From the NCBI GenBank assembly GCA_016711505.1, contig JADJSV010000019.1:1-64000 (forward strand): a stretch of DNA of 64,000 nucleotides, in the 5' to 3' direction. Numbering within the stretch: the first letter of the stretch is position 1; every line of letters begins with the position of its first letter. Source of the DNA: Bacteroidota bacterium (GTDB taxonomy: Bacteria; Bacteroidota; Bacteroidia; AKYH767-A; 2013-40CM-41-45). Made by a program: the position numbers and the translations under genes. Of the stretch, positions 16,580-25,951 are shown piece by piece. The notes under the pieces were generated by a model that had not been told where the DNA came from, ran no database searches, and saw only the letters and a program-made list of their open reading frames with translations.

Positions 16580-18208
16580 ATGCCAACACTCAAAAAAAAT
16601 TTCGAAACTCTTTTTCCAACCGCTACTAATATTCCTGCGAAATTTCAGTTAGCAGGCACTGTTGAACAAAAGGAATATTTACTCAATGGTGAAATTTTAA
16701 ATTGGGACGGACCAGTTGCTGATGTTTATTCACCGGTTTTTATAAATGAAAATGGTGAGTTGAAGCGGGTGCGTTTAGGGTCGCAACCTGTTATGGATAG
16801 AGTTGCTGCATCAAAAGCTCTTGATGCTGCATTGCAATCATACAATAATGGTCGTGGTGAGTGGGCAACGATGAGTATAAAGAAGCGTATTGAGCACATG
16901 GTAAATTTTACTCGTCGGATGATTGAAAAAAGAGATGACGTTGTAAAAATGCTGATGTGGGAGATAGGAAAAAGTTTTACTGACTCACAAAAAGAATTTG
17001 ACCGGACGATTGATTACATCAATGATACAATTGAATCGTTGAAATCACTTGACCGCGATAGTTCACGGTTACAAAAAGTACAAGGCGTATATGCTCAGAT
17101 CCGTCGTGGTCCTCTTGGAGTTGTGTTGTGCATGGGGCCATATAATTATCCGCTGAATGAAACGTATTGTAATCTGATCCCTGCTTTGATCATGGGAAAT
17201 TCTGTGATCTTTAAGCCGGCAAAATATGGAGTGCTTTTGCACCGGCCTTTACTGGAGATCTTTCGTGATTCATTTCCAAAAGGCGTGATCAATTTTATCT
17301 ATGGTGAAGGAGCAGAGACCAGTGGAACTTTAATGGCTACAGGTAAGATCGATTGTCTGGCATTCATAGGTACCAGTCGTGTTGCAAATATTTTGAAGAA
17401 GCAACATCCTTTTCCAAATCGTTTACGGGGAGCATTAGGACTTGAAGCAAAAAATCCTGCAATAATTCTTGCTGATGCTGATATTGATATGACGGTCAGT
17501 GAAGTTATCACCGGTTCACTTTCATTCAATGGTCAAAGATGCACTGCATTGAAAATGATCTTTGTTCATGAATCTGTTTCTGAGAAATTCCTCGAGAAAT
17601 TCTGTAATAAGATATCACAATTAAAAGCAGGAATGCCATGGGAAGAAAATGTGTTGTTAACTCCCTTGCCTGAAAAAAATAAAACAACTTATCTGAAAGA
17701 ATTAATTGATGATGCAGTTGCAAAAGGAGCAATGATTGCCAATGAAAATGGCGGAAGCGTTGCAGAGAGTTTTATGTTCCCGGCTGTATTGACAGGCGTA
17801 ACTTCTGATATGAGAATTTACAATGAAGAACAATTTGGTCCTGTTATTCCTGTCATCAAATTCAAAAACATCAGCGAACCGATTGAATACATGGTTAAGT
17901 CCAACTACGGACAGCAGGTAAGTATTTTCGGAAGTGATTCAGATGAAATTGCACACATGATCGACCCGCTGGTGAATCAGGTATGCAGAGTGAATATAAA
18001 TAGTCAGTGTCAGCGTGGTCCCGATGTTTTTCCTTTCAATGGAAGAAAGGATTCAGCGGAAGGTACATTGAGTGTCAGTGATGCTTTGCGTGTTTTCAGT
18101 ATCCGGACATTGGTAGCTGCAAAAGAAAATGAATTGAATAAGAATATCATTTCAGAAATTTTAGATGAAAGAAAATCTGCTTTTCTGAGTACTGATTTTA
18201 TTCTGTAA
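16580..18208 (+). CDS. gapN: Non-phosphorylating NADP-dependent glyceraldehyde-3-phosphate dehydrogenase
   Basis: A cytoplasmic enzyme of the aldehyde dehydrogenase superfamily (542 residues) that oxidises glyceraldehyde 3-phosphate to 3-phosphoglycerate while making NADPH. The fold is shown by [37 protein letters not shown], and the catalytic Cys321 in [10 protein letters not shown]. The GapN-specific substrate region [15 protein letters not shown] is present. The position of the general base Glu is unusual: instead of ELGGK the motif is GLEAK, so Glu289 lies two residues later. I believe other Bacteroidota homologues share this. It forms a likely operon with the kinase-like gene 22 bp downstream. 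Confidence 0.85.
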   Translation: MPTLKKNFETLFPTATNIPAKFQLAGTVEQKEYLLNGEILNWDGPVADVYSPVFINENGELKRVRLGSQPVMDRVAASKALDAALQSYNNGRGEWATMSIKKRIEHMVNFTRRMIEKRDDVVKMLMWEIGKSFTDSQKEFDRTIDYINDTIESLKSLDRDSSRLQKVQGVYAQIRRGPLGVVLCMGPYNYPLNETYCNLIPALIMGNSVIFKPAKYGVLLHRPLLEIFRDSFPKGVINFIYGEGAETSGTLMATGKIDCLAFIGTSRVANILKKQHPFPNRLRGALGLEAKNPAIILADADIDMTVSEVITGSLSFNGQRCTALKMIFVHESVSEKFLEKFCNKISQLKAGMPWEENVLLTPLPEKNKTTYLKELIDDAVAKGAMIANENGGSVAESFMFPAVLTGVTSDMRIYNEEQFGPVIPVIKFKNISEPIEYMVKSNYGQQVSIFGSDSDEIAHMIDPLVNQVCRVNINSQCQRGPDVFPFNGRKDSAEGTLSVSDALRVFSIRTLVAAKENELNKNIISEILDERKSAFLSTDFIL

Positions 18209-18230
18209 TATTTTGTAATCTCAAAAAATT

Positions 18231-19079
18231 ATGATTCTTGTTGCCGATAGTGGTTCAACGAAAGCCGATTGGGTAATAGTAGATAAAACAGCATCTATGC
18301 AGAAATTCAGTTCTGCAGGATTCAATCCTTATTTTCATGATCATGCATACATCCTGAAAGAACTTCATGCGAATTCAGGATTGCAAACCATAGCTTCTCA
18401 GATCAAAGAAGTTTATTTTTTCGGAGCAGGATGTTCATCAGCAGAAAGAAATTTCGTCATTGAAAAAGCCCTGATGGACTTTTTTGAAAATGCAAAAGTC
18501 TTCGTAGATTCAGATATGATTGCAGCTGTAAGAGCAACATGCGGAAGTGATGCCGGAATTGTTGGTATTCTGGGAACCGGAAGTAATTCATGTTACTTCG
18601 ATGGTGAAATGATACTTCCGAATAATTTTGGTCTGGGATTTATCATGGCAGATGAAGGTGGTGGAAGTTATTTCGGAAGAAAACTTATTGCTGATTATCT
18701 GTATGGATTGTTACCTGAACATTTAAATAAAAAGTTCGCAGACAAATATGAAATGAGTAAAGCCATCATGCTTGAAAACGTTTATAATAAACCGCGTCCT
18801 AATGTATGGCTTGCATCGTTTGCGAATTTTCTGACTGATAACAGGGAGGATGAATTTGTAAAAGCATTCATTAAGCAAGGAATAGAGGAATTTTTCCGGT
18901 TATATATTTGCAGTTATAAGGATTTCAAAAATACGCCGGTTCATTTTGTCGGAACGATTGCATATTATTTTGATGAGGTCATCCGTGCTGTAGGTAAAGA
19001 GAAAGAAGTAAATGTGAAAAAAATTATCAGGCACCCGATTAATCATCTTGCAGAGTATTATCTGGAAAAGATGGAGTGA
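18231..19079 (+). CDS. N-acetylglucosamine kinase-like ATPase (BadF/BadG/BcrA/BcrD family)
   Basis: A 282-residue cytoplasmic sugar kinase-like protein of the ASKHA fold. The N-terminal phosphate-1 motif is DSGSTKADW; the phosphate-2/adenosine regions are GILGTGSNSCYFDG and GFIMADEGGGSYFGR; the catalytic Asp lies in VDSDMIAAV. The family phosphorylates N-acetylglucosamine and related sugars. The length is normal. It follows gapN by 22 bp in the same direction, so both may serve catabolism of imported amino sugar together with the transporter at 13836-15467. Confidence 0.82.
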   Translation: MILVADSGSTKADWVIVDKTASMQKFSSAGFNPYFHDHAYILKELHANSGLQTIASQIKEVYFFGAGCSSAERNFVIEKALMDFFENAKVFVDSDMIAAVRATCGSDAGIVGILGTGSNSCYFDGEMILPNNFGLGFIMADEGGGSYFGRKLIADYLYGLLPEHLNKKFADKYEMSKAIMLENVYNKPRPNVWLASFANFLTDNREDEFVKAFIKQGIEEFFRLYICSYKDFKNTPVHFVGTIAYYFDEVIRAVGKEKEVNVKKIIRHPINHLAEYYLEKME

Positions 19080-19085
19080 AGAAGA

Positions 19086-19175
19086 GGTTGCAGGTTTCAG
19101 GTTTGCAGGTTTCAGGTTAGCTCCGTAGCTGACTATGAAGGTAACTTGAAACCTGCAAACCTGAAACCTGCAACC
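19086..19175. repeat. Intergenic hairpin with CAGGTTT heptad arms and shared apex
   Basis: The left arm (19086-19119) is GCAGGTTTCAGGTTT twice, and the right arm (19142-19175) is the complement. The apex GTTAGCTCCGTAG matches the apex of the hairpins at 16431 and 51647 (GTTGGCTTCGTAG), although the arm sequence is different. Confidence 0.8.
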
Positions 19176-19238
19176 ATTTAAAAATTTCCCTCCTAACTTA
19201 TTATTTGCCATATTTGCAGAATACAATTCAACCTGATT

Positions 19239-20795
19239 ATGAGAAAAGGAGTTATTATCGTCGGATTACTACTGACAGCATTTATTAGCAATGGTCAAAG
19301 TTTTGAAAGGAGTTCAAGGCCAACAGCAGATTCACTTCCTGTAAATGACCGTGATCATAAAAACCGGATAGTGTACGATGTTTTTGTCCGTTCTTATTTC
19401 GATTCTAATCGTGATGGCAATGGCGATCTGAATGGATTAACTTCTAAGTTGGCAAATATTCGCGGAATGGGTGCGGAGGGAGTTTGCCTTTCTCCAATCA
19501 ATCCGTCACCTTCATACGATAATTTTGATGTAACGAATTTCTATAAAGTCGACAGTGTTTATGGAGACACAGCAAGTTTAAAGAAACTGGTTTCTACTGC
19601 ACATCAGCTCAAGTTGAAAGTGTTTTTGAACCTTCCAGTCAATCATTGTAGTACAAAGCATCCTTGGTTTGTATCTGCTGTTTCCGGTAAGTCATCGCAG
19701 TATTCTGATTATTTTATCTGGAAGGATGAAAAATCAATTTCAGGAAATAAAGACAACTGGCATTCTCCGGTAGATAAAAATGGCAAAAAAATTCCGGGAA
19801 AAAAGTTTTATGGAAGTAATGGTAGTAAAGCGCCGGATTTTAATTTCAGTAATGCTGAATTAAGAGCGGAGGTGATGAAGATCGGAACCTTCTGGCTTAA
19901 AGAGTTTGATCTGGATGGTTTCAAGATAGATGGAGTAGAATTATATTTTGATGCTGAATCTGTTTCAGAAACAAATAAATGGTGGAAGGAGTTTCATTCA
20001 GAGATGAAAAAAACCAAAGCAGGTTTTTATCTGGCAGGAAATGTAATTTCAGGTGACAATAAATCTTTCGTTGGAAATGGTTTTGATGCCTTGGTCAATC
20101 ATGATATTTCTTCGGCAATTATTAATGTAGTTAAGAATGAAGTGGATTCCGGATTGGTAATTGATCTCCTGAAAGTTCGAAGTACTTATTCTGCCAATGC
20201 AACTGATTTTATTGACATCATCAGTATCAATAATGAAAAGCATGATCGTAGTATGACATTGTTGAATGGCGATCAGGAAAAATCAAAACTTGCTGCAACA
20301 TTATTATTTACTTTGCCCGGATCACCTTATTTGTATTATGGTGAAGAAGTAGGGATGTTTGGCAAATTGCCAAAGGAATATATCCGTGAGCCTTACTTGT
20401 GGTCAACTGCAAAAAACGCAGGTGGCAAAACGAAGTGGGAGGCCAGCAAATACAATACGCAAGATGTAAAATCTTTCAATGTAAGTTCCAGAGATTCTTC
20501 TTCGGTATTTTCACACTATAAAAAATTAATGGCACTTCGTCGGACAACACCTGCGTTAAATGGAAATGGATTTGAAAATGTAAAAGTTTCAGATAACCGG
20601 GTAATCTCTTTCCTTCGCTATTCAGATAAACAAAAGGTTTTGATTGTAATGAACCTGACCAATAAAGATCTTGATACAAAGATTGACTTTCGGGGAGTAA
20701 TCGGTTCAGCGATATTTGAAAATGGAAAAGTTGTGATCGACGGCGAAAAAATGATCTGTTCTCCGCATGGCGTTTCAGTATTTCTTGTAAACTGA
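19239..20795 (+). CDS. Secreted GH13 alpha-amylase-family protein lacking catalytic residues
   Basis: A 518-residue protein with a signal peptide (LLTAFISNGQ) and a full GH13 barrel plus a C-terminal beta domain. Landmarks are YDVFVRSYFDSNRDGNGD near the start, GVCLSPINPS, LDGFKIDGVE, and PGSPYLYYGEEVGM. Compared with active GH13 enzymes: conserved region I Asp is Asn131 (NLPVNH); the Arg before the nucleophile is Lys; nucleophile Asp231 remains; the acid/base Glu of GEV is Asn268 (AGNVIS); and the Asp of NHD is Lys334 (NEKHDR). The protein is therefore probably not a hydrolase and may bind starch-like glycans. It starts 160 bp after the kinase-like gene and precedes a T9SS cargo gene by 8 bp. 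Confidence 0.85.
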   Translation: MRKGVIIVGLLLTAFISNGQSFERSSRPTADSLPVNDRDHKNRIVYDVFVRSYFDSNRDGNGDLNGLTSKLANIRGMGAEGVCLSPINPSPSYDNFDVTNFYKVDSVYGDTASLKKLVSTAHQLKLKVFLNLPVNHCSTKHPWFVSAVSGKSSQYSDYFIWKDEKSISGNKDNWHSPVDKNGKKIPGKKFYGSNGSKAPDFNFSNAELRAEVMKIGTFWLKEFDLDGFKIDGVELYFDAESVSETNKWWKEFHSEMKKTKAGFYLAGNVISGDNKSFVGNGFDALVNHDISSAIINVVKNEVDSGLVIDLLKVRSTYSANATDFIDIISINNEKHDRSMTLLNGDQEKSKLAATLLFTLPGSPYLYYGEEVGMFGKLPKEYIREPYLWSTAKNAGGKTKWEASKYNTQDVKSFNVSSRDSSSVFSHYKKLMALRRTTPALNGNGFENVKVSDNRVISFLRYSDKQKVLIVMNLTNKDLDTKIDFRGVIGSAIFENGKVVIDGEKMICSPHGVSVFLVN

Positions 20796-20803
20796 TTTCG
20801 GAG

Positions 20804-22048
20804 ATGAGGATTGTAATTGTTTGTATTCTTGCGAACCTGCTTTTCGGCACTCATCAGTTGTTTGCTCAAGTGTATGGATGTACTGACCATCTCGCAAATA
20901 ACTACAACAATCTGGCTACTGATAACGATGGTACTTGCCTCTATAGTCCTGCATCAGTAACTGCTGTTACAAGTGTTGCTTTGAATTCTACTATCTCAGA
21001 AACATCGGGCTTAATTCTGTGGAATGGTAGTTTACTGACGCTTAATGATAATACAGATACGCTATTGTATTCTTTGGATACATTGTCGGGGAACATTGTG
21101 CAGCAATTCAATTTAACCGGAGTAGAAAATTATGACTGGGAAGAAATTTCAAGCGATTCCCTATACATTTATGTCGGTGATTTCGGAAATAATGTAAATG
21201 GAAACAGAACTGATCTGCACATTCTGAGAATTGAAAAGAATTCTCTCCTTATCAATTCTCCTGTGATCGATACGATCAGTTTTACTTATTCAGATCAGAC
21301 TGATTTTACTCCAACAGGATCTAACAATACCGATTTTGATTGCGAAGCCTTTATTGTTTCTCAAGACAGTATTTTTCTTTTTAGCAAACAGTGGGTAAGC
21401 AATCAGACTGCACTATATTCTTTACCGAAGGTTCCTGGAAATCACATTGCTCAGCTTCATTCGCCGTTGGATGTTCAGGGTATGATAACAGGTGCTACCT
21501 ATCTTGAATCGAAGCGAATGGTCGTACTGTGCGCGTATACAAATTTACTACAGCCGTTTGTTTACTTGCTTTACGATTTTGATGATCATAATTTTTTCAG
21601 TGGAAACAAACGAAGCTTGTCTTTGTCGTTACCATTTCATCAGGTTGAAGGTATTGCAACTTCTGATGGATTAAAATATTATTGTTCAAATGAGGCTTTC
21701 TCTCAGCCACCTGTGATTAACACCCCTCAAAAACTTCATACTTTTGATCTGACTTCCTACCTGGGAAATTATCTGGATGATCTCATTCTGGGTGAACCAA
21801 AATTGACTTCCATGGTTTTCGAAATTTTCCCGGTTCCGGTTACAGGTACACTGACGATCGTAAATAAATATGAAGTTGTGAATTCGGAATATAAACTTAC
21901 AGATCAATATGGAAAATCAGTTGCTCTCGGAGAAATAAATTCCGGGCGAAATGAGATCGATCTTTCAAAGCTTTCTTCCGGAATTTATTTTATGTCAATA
22001 ACCAATAGTTTTTCGCCGGTATTGTTTTACAAAATTGTTAAGCAATAG
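20804..22048 (+). CDS. T9SS cargo protein, unknown function
   Basis: A 414-residue secreted protein. Residues 1-22 are a signal peptide (LFGTHQLFAQ). Next comes a YGCTDHLANNYNNLATDNDGTC segment, a short Cys-containing module common in Bacteroidota secreted proteins. The body (about 50-320) has aromatic-rich beta repeats (YDWEEISSDS, YIYVGDFGNN) similar to a beta-propeller. The C-terminus is a type A sorting domain (FEIFPVPVTGTLTI, YKLTDQYGKSV, SGIYFMSI). It begins 8 bp after the GH13 gene, with GGAG upstream of the ATG, so the two are probably co-transcribed. Confidence 0.75.
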   Translation: MRIVIVCILANLLFGTHQLFAQVYGCTDHLANNYNNLATDNDGTCLYSPASVTAVTSVALNSTISETSGLILWNGSLLTLNDNTDTLLYSLDTLSGNIVQQFNLTGVENYDWEEISSDSLYIYVGDFGNNVNGNRTDLHILRIEKNSLLINSPVIDTISFTYSDQTDFTPTGSNNTDFDCEAFIVSQDSIFLFSKQWVSNQTALYSLPKVPGNHIAQLHSPLDVQGMITGATYLESKRMVVLCAYTNLLQPFVYLLYDFDDHNFFSGNKRSLSLSLPFHQVEGIATSDGLKYYCSNEAFSQPPVINTPQKLHTFDLTSYLGNYLDDLILGEPKLTSMVFEIFPVPVTGTLTIVNKYEVVNSEYKLTDQYGKSVALGEINSGRNEIDLSKLSSGIYFMSITNSFSPVLFYKIVKQ

Positions 22049-22058
22049 TTTAATTTTA

Positions 22059-23820
22059 TTACAACTTAACTAATCTTTGCATAGTCACTCCCTTTTTATT
22101 TGAAAGCGTAACATAAAACAGACCTGTACTTTTTTGTCTGATGAAAGAGAGATCAATATTGAGCTGTGAAGAATAGTCTTCCAGCAATTTTGTGTAAATA
22201 ATGTTTCCTTCCGAATCCAGTATTGTAAGATGATTTTCGCCTGTCAATGCCAGATTAGAAAAATCGATTTTTAAATTACCTGTTGTCGGATTTGGATAGA
22301 GTAAAAATTTATTTGACTCATCGATGTAATTCATTCCTGTTAATCCTTGTCCCTCTGTGATAGTGAAGAATTCATCCGGTGCAACATTTGTAAAGTATTC
22401 AATTGTGCCTGAAAGCCATTCAACTTTTATGGAATCGATTACTGTTGCATCGCCCAGACCGAAATGTGCTCGCAGATCATTTTGTCCACAGTAGGAGCTT
22501 TGAGCGGAAATTTCACGCATCTGCCAGACCGGATTTCCTGAAATAATAGCTTTCATTCTGATCTTAGTTCCGATTGCACTTTTATTTGTGGTGGTTCCGA
22601 CAAGTTTTATTGTACTCCAGTGATTTCCATTTCCATCGTTGTGATAGAGGAAATCCGATGGATCAGTATTGTTGAATCTTACTGTAGCGACAGCCAGGTC
22701 TTCAAAGCCATCATTGTCATAGTCGCCAAAAGCGCATCCATAAGACCAGGAAGAATCCGTAGCTAATGGCGAGGATCCGATTCTTTCAAACGAACCATCG
22801 CCATTATTCAGATAAAAAAAGTTTAGTTGCTTTAAAGCGGAATTGTATGTGTTAGTTACAAAAAGGTCGAGGTCGCCATCATTATCAACATCACTCCATG
22901 CTGAACTGAATGAGTGATCGTTTGTATTTGTAATAGTATCGCCCGTGATTTTTGTAAAGGTGAAATTCCCTTCATTTCTGAATAAGGCATTGCTCGATTG
23001 ATCGTTTGCAAGGAATACATCGAGATCGCCATCGTTATCATAATCACCCCAACTACTGCTCATCGTTAAACCACCATTGCTTACTAAAGGACCGGTAGTA
23101 ATTCTTGTGAATGTGCCGCTATCGTTTCTGTAAATGTTTTCATCGTTGTCTGTTAAACCTTCGTTGGAAACAAATAGATCAAGATCTCCATCACTGTCCA
23201 TGTCTGTCCAGTTCACGCTTCTTGAAGTATAAAGATCAGTGACCGGACTGCCACTTGTAATTTCAGTGAATGTATTGTTTCCATCATTATGGTAAAGTCT
23301 GTTGCGGTCAGTACTTGCACTGCCGCCACTTCGTGTAGTATAAAGATCAACAAGTCCATCATTATCATAATCCCCCCATGAAGCAGTTTCGCAATATCCA
23401 TTTGTATTTACAACGGCCGTTCCCAGTATCTCAGTAAAGTTTGCAATGCCATCGTTTATGTAGTATAGATTATCGAAGTTGTACCAATTCACTACATAAG
23501 CATCAGCATCGCCATCATTATCTGAGTCAGCAAAGGTTGCACCGTCACTGGGTTTATTATCCAGAAACGATCGGATCTCCTGTTCTTGCAAGAAAAGAAC
23601 CATTTCCAAGATTCATGTACAGCATGTTATTCTGACCTCCGGCTCTGCCGTTAGAGATAAAAAGATCAATCAGGCCATCGTTATTCATATCGATCCAGTT
23701 TACACTTCGTGAATCTCCGGGAGTGGAAACTACAGGGCCGGTTGTAATTTTTGTGAATGTCTGGCTCATTGAATTCAGACTTAATGCCAGAATAAAGCAG
23801 ATGAAGAATGATTTTTTCAT
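22059..23820 (-). pseudogene. VCBS/FG-GAP repeat protein with ASPIC/UnbV and T9SS domains, one frameshift
   Basis: A secreted protein of about 585 residues. The signal peptide (ICFILALSLNSMSQ) is in the first ORF (23557-23820). The body has many DxDNDGDLDLF repeats, typical calcium-binding FG-GAP/VCBS blades of an integrin-like propeller. It is followed by an ASPIC/UnbV region (IKVEWLSGTIEYF) and a type A T9SS sorting domain (FLLYPNPTTGNLKI to MQRLVKL). The frame breaks near 23566: removing one G of a GG pair joins DPIVS to DNKPSDG. Since nothing else is damaged, the break may be a sequencing error. Its stop lies 10 bp from that of the convergent cargo gene. Confidence 0.8.
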
Positions 23821-24032
23821 GTGTGGTAAATTATTTACGGTTAGTCTTGTAATTTTATGTATATATTTATTTCTTTAAACAATTATTATTCTAATGACTG
23901 TTTTCTACCAACAAATTGTTTTCAAAAAAGAATGAAAGAATTTCAGATGATCAATTATGCTGTTCATATGTTGAAACATGTTGTTCGGCTTAATGCAGAT
24001 GTAATTCTCCTGAAATTTCTCAAATTAGCGGT

Positions 24033-25079
24033 ATGAATAAAAGAATTGCGCTTCATGTTCTTTTCTGGCTGACTTATTTATTATGGGGCGGTTACATTCT
24101 TGGTTCTTACGATGGAAATTTTACGCGTTCATTCCTGAACGATATTGCACACCTTCCGCTGAAGATCACAGTTACATACATTATCATGTATTACCTGCTT
24201 CCGAATTTTGTAAATAAAAGAAAATACGTTCAGCTTATTCTTTTTATTGTCGTTCTTTTAATATTGTCGGCATTCATTCAACGTTTTACAATTTACCGGA
24301 TTACTCAACCATTCTTTTATCCTGAGAGTACATTCTATTTCTGGAATTTTCCAAAACTTTTGTGGGGAGCATTTGATGTGTTTTCAATTGCTGCAATTGC
24401 ACTGAGCATTAAACTATTTAAGAACCGCTATGAAAGTCAACAACGGGAGGAAGAACTGAAACGCGAAAAGGTTGAAACCGAACTTCGGTTTCTGAAAGCT
24501 CAGATCAATCCGCATTTTTTATTCAATACTTTAAACAGTATTTATGCGTTGACAAGAATTCAGTCTGAAGCCGCACCGGATGCAGTTATGCGATTGTCTA
24601 AAATTTTGCGATATATGCTTTATGAAACCGATAAGTCCACAACAATAGAAAAAGAGTTGCGGATCGTTGACGATTACATTGAACTTCAGAAACTACGATT
24701 CGGAAAAAAGATCAATGTGACTTTGATAAGAAATATCGATGATCCGCAAAGAGAAATTGCACAGCTTATTATTCTTCCGCTTGTTGAGAATGCATTCAAG
24801 CACGGCATATCCGGAAATATGGATTCTTCACAGATTCTTATCAAAGTGGAATTGCAAAAAACTGATTTTAATGTCCACATCATAAATCCCGTTTCTGAGA
24901 TTTCTGTAAAGGATGATGTTCAGGAAGGAATAGGTTTAGTCAATATTTCGCGGCAGTTGCAACTCTTGTACAAATCATATAGTTTTTCTCATGAGCAAAG
25001 GGATGGGAATTTCTTTGTAAATTTACATATCGACTTAACCAGCTATACTGACTATGAATTGTCTGATCGTAGAAGATGA
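24033..25079 (+). CDS. LytS-like sensor histidine kinase
   Basis: A 348-residue inner-membrane kinase. Residues 1-135 hold four hydrophobic segments and no separate periplasmic sensor domain. A short coiled linker (ESQQREEELKREKVETEL) leads to the His_kinase domain, with phospho-acceptor His161 in QINPHFLFNTLNS. The ATPase domain has PLVENAFKHG and GIGLVNISRQL. This is the histidine kinase family that pairs with LytTR regulators. It overlaps the downstream regulator gene by 26 bp, so the two are translated together. The signal sensed is unknown. Confidence 0.9.
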   Translation: MNKRIALHVLFWLTYLLWGGYILGSYDGNFTRSFLNDIAHLPLKITVTYIIMYYLLPNFVNKRKYVQLILFIVVLLILSAFIQRFTIYRITQPFFYPESTFYFWNFPKLLWGAFDVFSIAAIALSIKLFKNRYESQQREEELKREKVETELRFLKAQINPHFLFNTLNSIYALTRIQSEAAPDAVMRLSKILRYMLYETDKSTTIEKELRIVDDYIELQKLRFGKKINVTLIRNIDDPQREIAQLIILPLVENAFKHGISGNMDSSQILIKVELQKTDFNVHIINPVSEISVKDDVQEGIGLVNISRQLQLLYKSYSFSHEQRDGNFFVNLHIDLTSYTDYELSDRRR

Positions 25080-25749
25080 GCATCTTGCTTCAGAAGTACT
25101 GCGGGATTACATCCAGCAAATGCCGGGTTTAAAACTCATGGGTGTTTGTGAAAATGTATTCACTGCCAATGAAGAGCTGCATCGGTCGAAGATAGATCTG
25201 ATTTTTCTGGATATTAATCTTCCACGTATCAGTGGACTTGATTTTTTAAAGACGATCGGCTACAAATATCATGTCATTCTTACAACTGCTTATCATCAGT
25301 ATGCTCTTGATGCCTTTGATCTGAATGTTGTAGACTATCTGCTCAAGCCTATTGAGTTCAATCGATTTCTACAGGCGGTAAATAAAGTGTATGAAAAGAC
25401 AAGATCAGTTGATCCTGTTCACAGGCCAGATTCAAATGAACGCAGATTCTATTTTTTTAATACAGATAAAAAAAATATTAAAGTTTATTCAGATGAAATT
25501 GTTTTTATTGAAAGCCTGAAAGACTATGTGCGCATACATACCGGCGATAAACAAATAGTTACAAAATTTCAGATCGGGGAATTGGAAAAATATCTGGCCG
25601 ACGATAAATTTGTCAGGATCCATAAATCATTTATTGTAAATGCCGATAAGGTGACAGCATTCAATGCAATTCAGATTGAAGTAGGGAGGAATACTTTGCC
25701 TTTAGGAAGAACATATAAGGAGCTCGTTGAAAAGAAGCTCACTTCTTGA
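25054..25749 (+). CDS. LytTR-family response regulator
   Basis: A 231-residue DNA-binding regulator. The receiver domain (1-120) has the acidic pair Glu7-Asp8, phospho-acceptor Asp53 in LIFLDINLP, and the Lys in YLLKPI. The C-terminal LytTR domain (about 135-231) carries IVFIESLKDYVRIHT and KFVRIHKSFIVN, as in AlgR/AgrA/LytR regulators. It would be phosphorylated by the overlapping sensor kinase gene. The targets are unknown; the operon beginning at 25952 is a nearby candidate. Confidence 0.92.
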   Translation: MNCLIVEDEHLASEVLRDYIQQMPGLKLMGVCENVFTANEELHRSKIDLIFLDINLPRISGLDFLKTIGYKYHVILTTAYHQYALDAFDLNVVDYLLKPIEFNRFLQAVNKVYEKTRSVDPVHRPDSNERRFYFFNTDKKNIKVYSDEIVFIESLKDYVRIHTGDKQIVTKFQIGELEKYLADDKFVRIHKSFIVNADKVTAFNAIQIEVGRNTLPLGRTYKELVEKKLTS

Positions 25750-25751
25750 AA

Positions 25752-25841
25752 TTTAAACATGGAGGAAAAGGAGAAAAAAAGGGAGAAAAGAGAGAAGACT
25801 CCTTTTCCTCACTTTTTTTCTCCTTTTTCTCTGTGTTTAAA
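25752..25841. repeat. Intergenic hairpin with GGAGAAA-type arms
   Basis: TTTAAACATGGAGGAAAAGG... on the left pairs with ...CCTTTTTCTCTGTGTTTAAA on the right around a short centre. The arms are purine/pyrimidine tracts made of GGAGAAA-like units. It lies 3 bp after the regulator stop and could end its transcript. Confidence 0.65.
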
Positions 25842-25951
25842 AAATGCTGGCATTTCCTTTAACCCCTTGTCAATACTACAAATGATTTTTATGTTTCGAA
25901 GCAAAGACATTTATCACTTTTACATAGGTTTTTAATGGCTAACTTCATTCG

